Below are positions 61,111-64,000 of a DNA stretch of 64,000 bases, one piece after another. Position 1 is the first letter of the stretch; the number at the start of each line of letters is the position of its first letter. The stretch is from RGIG8748 sp045539515. GTDB taxonomy: Bacteria; Bacillota; Clostridia; UMGS1810. Location of the stretch: the NCBI GenBank assembly GCA_045539515.1, contig JAZQFN010000047.1, positions 26,878-90,877 on the forward strand, in the 5' to 3' direction. The position numbers and the translations under genes were made by a program. The notes beneath the pieces are model-generated. The model did not search any database, was not told the origin of the DNA, and saw only the letters and a program-made list of their open reading frames with translations.

Positions 61111-62421
61111 TTATTTACAAATTTCTGCATTCCCCACACTCTCCACCACATAAAGCGGCAAATCAACGAAATTGTCCTCTTTTCTATAGTCTGTCATAGA
61201 TGTTCTCACGGCTAAGGTGGGTTCAAACTTTTCCATATATGTTCTGAGGCTCTTTGCCTTTAAGTTTACTTCGGCTTTTACCTCTATGGGGATTATATCC
61301 TCCCCGGTATCTACCACAAAGTCCACTTCGCAGGTGTTGCGCTCGTTGGTGTAGTAGTACACGCCCATGTCCTGATTTAATATAAGTTGCTGAAGCACAT
61401 ATTGCTCGGTAAGTGCGCCCTTAAACTCCACAAAAAGGTCATTGCCGTTAAGGAGTGTGCGCTGACTTAAGCCAACCATGGCACCAAGCAAGCCAACATC
61501 CAGCACAAAGAGCTTAAACGCCTTGAGGTCCTCGTAGGCTTTAAGGGGTATCTTACCGCTGTTTACACGGCTCACCTTGTGCACAAGTCCGCAGTCGGAA
61601 AGCCACATAAGGGCAGTTTCATATTCCTTTGCCCTTGCACCCTCACGGATAATGCCGTAGATAAACTTTTTGTTCTCCTTGGCAAGCTGTGCCGGGATGC
61701 TGTTCCAGAGCATTCTTATTTTTGGTACCACCTCAAGGGGTGCATGCTTGGAAAAGTCCTGTTCGTAGGCACTAAGTATTCTCTTTTGGATGCTCCGCAC
61801 CTCGTTAAAGTCCTTTTCCTCCGCAAAGGATGCCACAACCTCCGGCATACCGCCTACATAGTAATACTGCTTAAGTGCATCAACATATGTCTGCCTGAAA
61901 CTTGTTATCATTTGATAGTCCTTTTGGTCTATGAGCTCTGCAAATCTTTTAAGCCCTATTGCCATAAGAAACTCCTTGAAAGAAAGCGGATAAAGCTTAA
62001 GAAAGTCCACCTTTCCCACGGGGAAAGATGTTCCCTCGTGAAGTGCAATACCAAGGAGCGACCCTGCACACACAATGTGATACCCGGGCGCATCTTCGTA
62101 AAAATACTTAAGCGAGGACAAAGCCTTGGGAACTTCCTGTACTTCGTCGAACACTATAAGGGTGCTGTCGGGGTCAATTTTGCGACCTGCATAAAGCTCA
62201 AGACCCGTAACTATTCTCTCCACATTCAAATCCGCAGAAAATAGCTCCTGCATCTGCACATTGGAATCAAAGTTTACATATACGGTGTCTTGGTACTCGT
62301 TTTTGCCGAATTCCTTCATAAGCCAGGTCTTGCCAACCTGGCGTGCACCTTCTATTATAAGGGGTTTTCTGTTTTTGCTTTCTTTCCATTTTTTTAGTTT
62401 TTCAAGCGCTGTTCTGTACAT
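61111..62421 (-). CDS. AAA-type ATPase with DUF4143 domain
   Basis: 436 residues. Walker A GARQVGKT (25-32), Walker B LIVFDEVQEV near 88-97, arginine-type sensor region, then a C-terminal DUF4143 part with 'NERNTCEVDFVVDTGEDIIPIEVKAE', a PD-(D/E)xK-nuclease-like signature (D...E-V-K). Members are abundant, mostly unstudied P-loop ATPases in gut Clostridia and Bacteroidia, often in several copies per genome. Preceded by a strong promoter and three phased 17-bp motifs (62501-62583). Biological role unknown. Confidence 0.9.
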   Translation of the reverse strand: MYRTALEKLKKWKESKNRKPLIIEGARQVGKTWLMKEFGKNEYQDTVYVNFDSNVQMQELFSADLNVERIVTGLELYAGRKIDPDSTLIVFDEVQEVPKALSSLKYFYEDAPGYHIVCAGSLLGIALHEGTSFPVGKVDFLKLYPLSFKEFLMAIGLKRFAELIDQKDYQMITSFRQTYVDALKQYYYVGGMPEVVASFAEEKDFNEVRSIQKRILSAYEQDFSKHAPLEVVPKIRMLWNSIPAQLAKENKKFIYGIIREGARAKEYETALMWLSDCGLVHKVSRVNSGKIPLKAYEDLKAFKLFVLDVGLLGAMVGLSQRTLLNGNDLFVEFKGALTEQYVLQQLILNQDMGVYYYTNERNTCEVDFVVDTGEDIIPIEVKAEVNLKAKSLRTYMEKFEPTLAVRTSMTDYRKEDNFVDLPLYVVESVGNAEICK

Positions 62422-62453
62422 AACACATCAACTCCAATTACTTACTTAATTAC

Positions 62454-62482
62454 AGTATACCCATATAGTGCATAAAAGTCAA
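62454..62482 (-). promoter_or_regulatory. sigma-A promoter of the DUF4143 ATPase
   Basis: TTGACT (complement of 62477-62482), 17-bp spacer, TATACT (complement of 62454-62459). Leader about 26 nt with GGAG. Confidence 0.8.
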
Positions 62483-62500
62483 CGAATTTTTATGATTTTT

Positions 62501-62583
62501 ACACTTTTTACGTCGAAAAAGTGTGCTATGATTACACTTTTTACACCGAAAAAGTGTTATATCTTCACACTTTTTACACCGAA
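62501..62583. repeat. array 2: three 17-bp motifs at 33-bp period
   Basis: ACACTTTTTACGTCGAA (62501-62517), ACACTTTTTACACCGAA (62534-62550), ACACTTTTTACACCGAA (62567-62583), starts exactly 33 bp apart, 18 bp upstream of the ATPase promoter -35. In the first two units the motif continues into AAAGTGT, giving a 24-bp palindrome (9-bp arms, 6-nt centre). Confidence 0.9.
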
Positions 62584-62636
62584 AGTTTAACTTTAAAAGC
62601 TATATTTCATGTTTTTTCGTTATGAATTTGTACTCG

Positions 62637-62665
62637 TTGCATTATTCCCCGATATGTGATATACT
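62637..62665 (+). promoter_or_regulatory. extended -10 promoter of the C_GCAxxG_C_C gene
   Basis: TTGCAT (62637-62642), 17-bp spacer, TATACT (62660-62665) preceded by TGA. Confidence 0.75.
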
Positions 62666-62689
62666 TGTATTGAAGGGAAAGTGATACAA

Positions 62690-63148
62690 ATGAGCGAAAT
62701 TACAAAAGCAGAAAAAGCAAGACAATATTTTAAAAACGGATACAACTGTTGTCAGGCTGTGGTTCTGGCGTTTATAGATGAGCTTGGCATAGACGAAAAA
62801 ACCGCCATGGCAATAGCATCGTCCTTTGGCGGCGGCGTGGGCAGGCTTCGCGAGGTGTGCGGAGCGGTAAGCGGTATGTGCATAGTAGCCGGTATAAAGC
62901 ATGGCTACACATCGCCCGAAGCCAATACCAACGGCGAAAAGGCGGCTCACTATGCCCTAATACAGAAAATGGCTAAAGAATTTGAAGAGAAAAACGGTTC
63001 CATAATCTGCCGTGTGCTTACCGGACTTGAAAAGGGAACCCACATACCCGACGAACGCAATAAGGAATACTACAAAAAGCGTCCCTGCGACGGAATTGTG
63101 TACGATGCTGCGGAAATACTTGATAGACTCCTTAAAGAAGAAGCATAA
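62690..63148 (+). CDS. C_GCAxxG_C_C family (redox-type) protein
   Basis: 152 residues from ATG at 62690; an in-frame GTG at 62681 lies within the ribosome-site region. GYNCCQAVVLAF near 20-31 and VCGAVSGMC near 57-65 form the family's C...C(G)GAxxG-C pattern, with further Cys at about 106 and 133. Members are helical, Cys-rich and thought to be redox or metal proteins; in Clostridia they often occur alone. No function can be given. Confidence 0.85.
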   Translation: MSEITKAEKARQYFKNGYNCCQAVVLAFIDELGIDEKTAMAIASSFGGGVGRLREVCGAVSGMCIVAGIKHGYTSPEANTNGEKAAHYALIQKMAKEFEEKNGSIICRVLTGLEKGTHIPDERNKEYYKKRPCDGIVYDAAEILDRLLKEEA

Positions 63149-63175
63149 AAAACACACAGATGTATTTATCTCTTC

Positions 63176-63205
63176 TTGACAATTAACCGATTTTTATATT
63201 AAAAT
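63176..63205 (+). promoter_or_regulatory. promoter of the cytidylate-kinase-like gene
   Basis: TTGACA (63176-63181), 18-bp spacer, TAAAAT (63200-63205). Confidence 0.6.
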
Positions 63206-63237
63206 ATACTTAAGAAAACAATGAAAGAAGGGTTAGT

Positions 63238-63816
63238 ATGAAGAACAGAGTTATTACCATAAGCAGACAATTTGGCAGCGGCGGCCGTACCATTGGCAAG
63301 GAAGTTGCCGAGAAGCTGGGCATACCCTGCTACGACCAGGAGCTCATAGAGAAGATTGCCGAAGACAGCGGTCTTACTGCGGAATTCGTGTCCGACCATA
63401 CAGAAAACACCCTCTTCAGCAATGTACTTGCGAGCGCCTTCAATACCTACTCCGCCACAGCGGCTCAGGACTACCTGTGGGATATACAGGTAAAGATAAT
63501 TACCCGGCTTGCAGAGCAAGGCCCCTGCGTAATAGTAGGCAGATGTGCGGACTACATACTCCGCGACAAGTCCGACCTGCTTAAAGTATTTATACACGCG
63601 GATGATGAAAGCCGCGCCCACAGAATAGTTAACCTCTACGGCAACAAGGAGGACTCCCCTCCCAAGCGCCTTGCCAAGAAGGATAAGCGCCGTGCGGCAT
63701 ACTACCGCTTCTACACCGACATTGAATGGGGCGATGTAAAGAATTACCACATAGCCCTGGACAGCGGCAAGCTCGGCATAGAGAAGTGTGTGGATATTAT
63801 AGCAAGCCTTTATTGA
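63238..63816 (+). CDS. cytidylate-kinase-like family protein
   Basis: 192 residues. Starts VITISRQFGSGGRTIGKEVAEKLGIPCYDQELIEKI, a P-loop variant (QFGSGGRTIG) typical of the cytidylate-kinase-like family (AAK6/DUF-type), then CVIVGRCADYIL and the lid-type RRAAYYRFYTD. Related to but distinct from true Cmk, and commonly of unknown substrate. Single gene with an AAAGAAGGG ribosome site. Confidence 0.85.
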   Translation: MKNRVITISRQFGSGGRTIGKEVAEKLGIPCYDQELIEKIAEDSGLTAEFVSDHTENTLFSNVLASAFNTYSATAAQDYLWDIQVKIITRLAEQGPCVIVGRCADYILRDKSDLLKVFIHADDESRAHRIVNLYGNKEDSPPKRLAKKDKRRAAYYRFYTDIEWGDVKNYHIALDSGKLGIEKCVDIIASLY

Positions 63817-63865
63817 TTGCTGATTATTTGAGAAATTTAAAAAATTTATCTTTAAACCAAATCAT

Positions 63866-63995
63866 AACCACCCGTCAAACGGGTGGTTTGCACTAAGGCT
63901 ATAAGCCTTTGCTACCGGCCAGCGACTCAAGTCGCTGGCTTTCACATTTGTTCAAGCCCATTGCCTTTGCCGCTTTCGCCGCCCTTTAAAGGGCG
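63866..63995. other. cluster of four hairpins at the window edge (possible IS200/IS605-type end)
   Basis: Successive perfect hairpins: AACCACCCG/CGGGTGGTT (63866-63888), AAGGCT/AGCCTT (63895-63909), GCCAGCGACT/AGTCGCTGGC (63918-63939) and the 16-bp palindrome CGCCCTTTAAAGGGCG (63980-63995). GC-rich compared with flanks. Similar hairpin strings occur at the ends of IS200/IS605-type elements; no transposase lies inside the window, so the identity is open. Confidence 0.4.
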
Positions 63996-64000
63996 TTCGT

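Noticed and set aside
62501..62583. CRISPR-like array of evenly spaced repeats
   Set aside because: Repeats are only 17 bp with 16-bp gaps, three units, gaps partly palindromic with the repeat, and the array sits at a promoter; no cas gene is present.

Overview
The window looks like chromosomal DNA of an uncultured gut-type Clostridia bacterium (Bacillota). Reasons: strong AGGAGG-type ribosome sites, near-consensus sigma-A promoters with 16-18 bp spacers and extended -10 boxes, S-layer-homology (SLH) surface proteins, a PyrK/class-1B PyrD pair, and YolD next to a Y-family polymerase. The mix of SLH proteins and pectin- or polysaccharide-type enzymes recalls Monoglobus-like plant-fibre degraders; that placement is inference. 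No rRNA, tRNA, CRISPR array or intact transposase was seen.

Layout. 0-4.3 kb: two small lipoproteins, a ribbon-helix-helix protein, a WG-repeat-like protein and a membrane Ser/Thr kinase divergent from an XRE-like protein. 4.3-9 kb: cytoplasmic GH2 mannosidase-type enzyme, LysR regulator, SemiSWEET-like membrane protein with an esterase. 9-15.7 kb: leftward sugar-acid operon (GH28-like protein, enolase-superfamily dehydratase, M24 hydrolase, DapA-type aldolase, Zn-dehydrogenase, BNR-repeat protein). 15.8-36.9 kb: a leftward block of large exported proteins, including two SLH proteins, a secreted heparinase-II/III-type lyase, two stalk-domain proteins, proteins with cadherin-like beta-sandwiches and a recurring unnamed module, a TIM-barrel enzyme and a PocR/AraC regulator. 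37-42.4 kb: pyrimidine operon pyrK-D-F-E-B-I from a clear promoter, with structured repeats between pyrF, pyrE and pyrB; pyrC lies apart at 54.6-55.9 kb. 42.5-48.5 kb: ACT-ACT-metallo-beta-lactamase fusion, S9-type hydrolase, methyltransferase, metallophosphatase, NSS symporter. 48.5-52 kb: acetyltransferase, cytoplasmic heparinase-like lyase and an internally deleted GH92 remnant. 52-54.3 kb: YolD and Y-family polymerase. 56-64 kb: Fic protein, AraC regulator divergent from a sugar-isomerase-like/GH clan-A pair, DUF4143-type ATPase, C_GCAxxG_C_C protein, cytidylate-kinase-like protein, and a cluster of hairpins at the right edge.

How it fits together: surface-anchored modules probably bind a complex acidic or mannose/galacturonate-containing polysaccharide, the secreted lyase cuts it, and cytoplasmic enzymes (GH2, GH28-like, second lyase, clan-A GH, dehydratase plus aldolase) finish oligosaccharides and sugar acids under LysR and AraC control. 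No sugar ABC or PTS transporter is in the window. The most unusual sequence signals are two arrays of three 17-bp motifs at exactly 33-bp period upstream of sigma-A promoters (one driving the ATPase, one driving no gene), an unnamed repeated surface module, a GH92 reading frame lacking its catalytic core, and overlapping mutually exclusive promoters between the kinase and its XRE-like neighbour.
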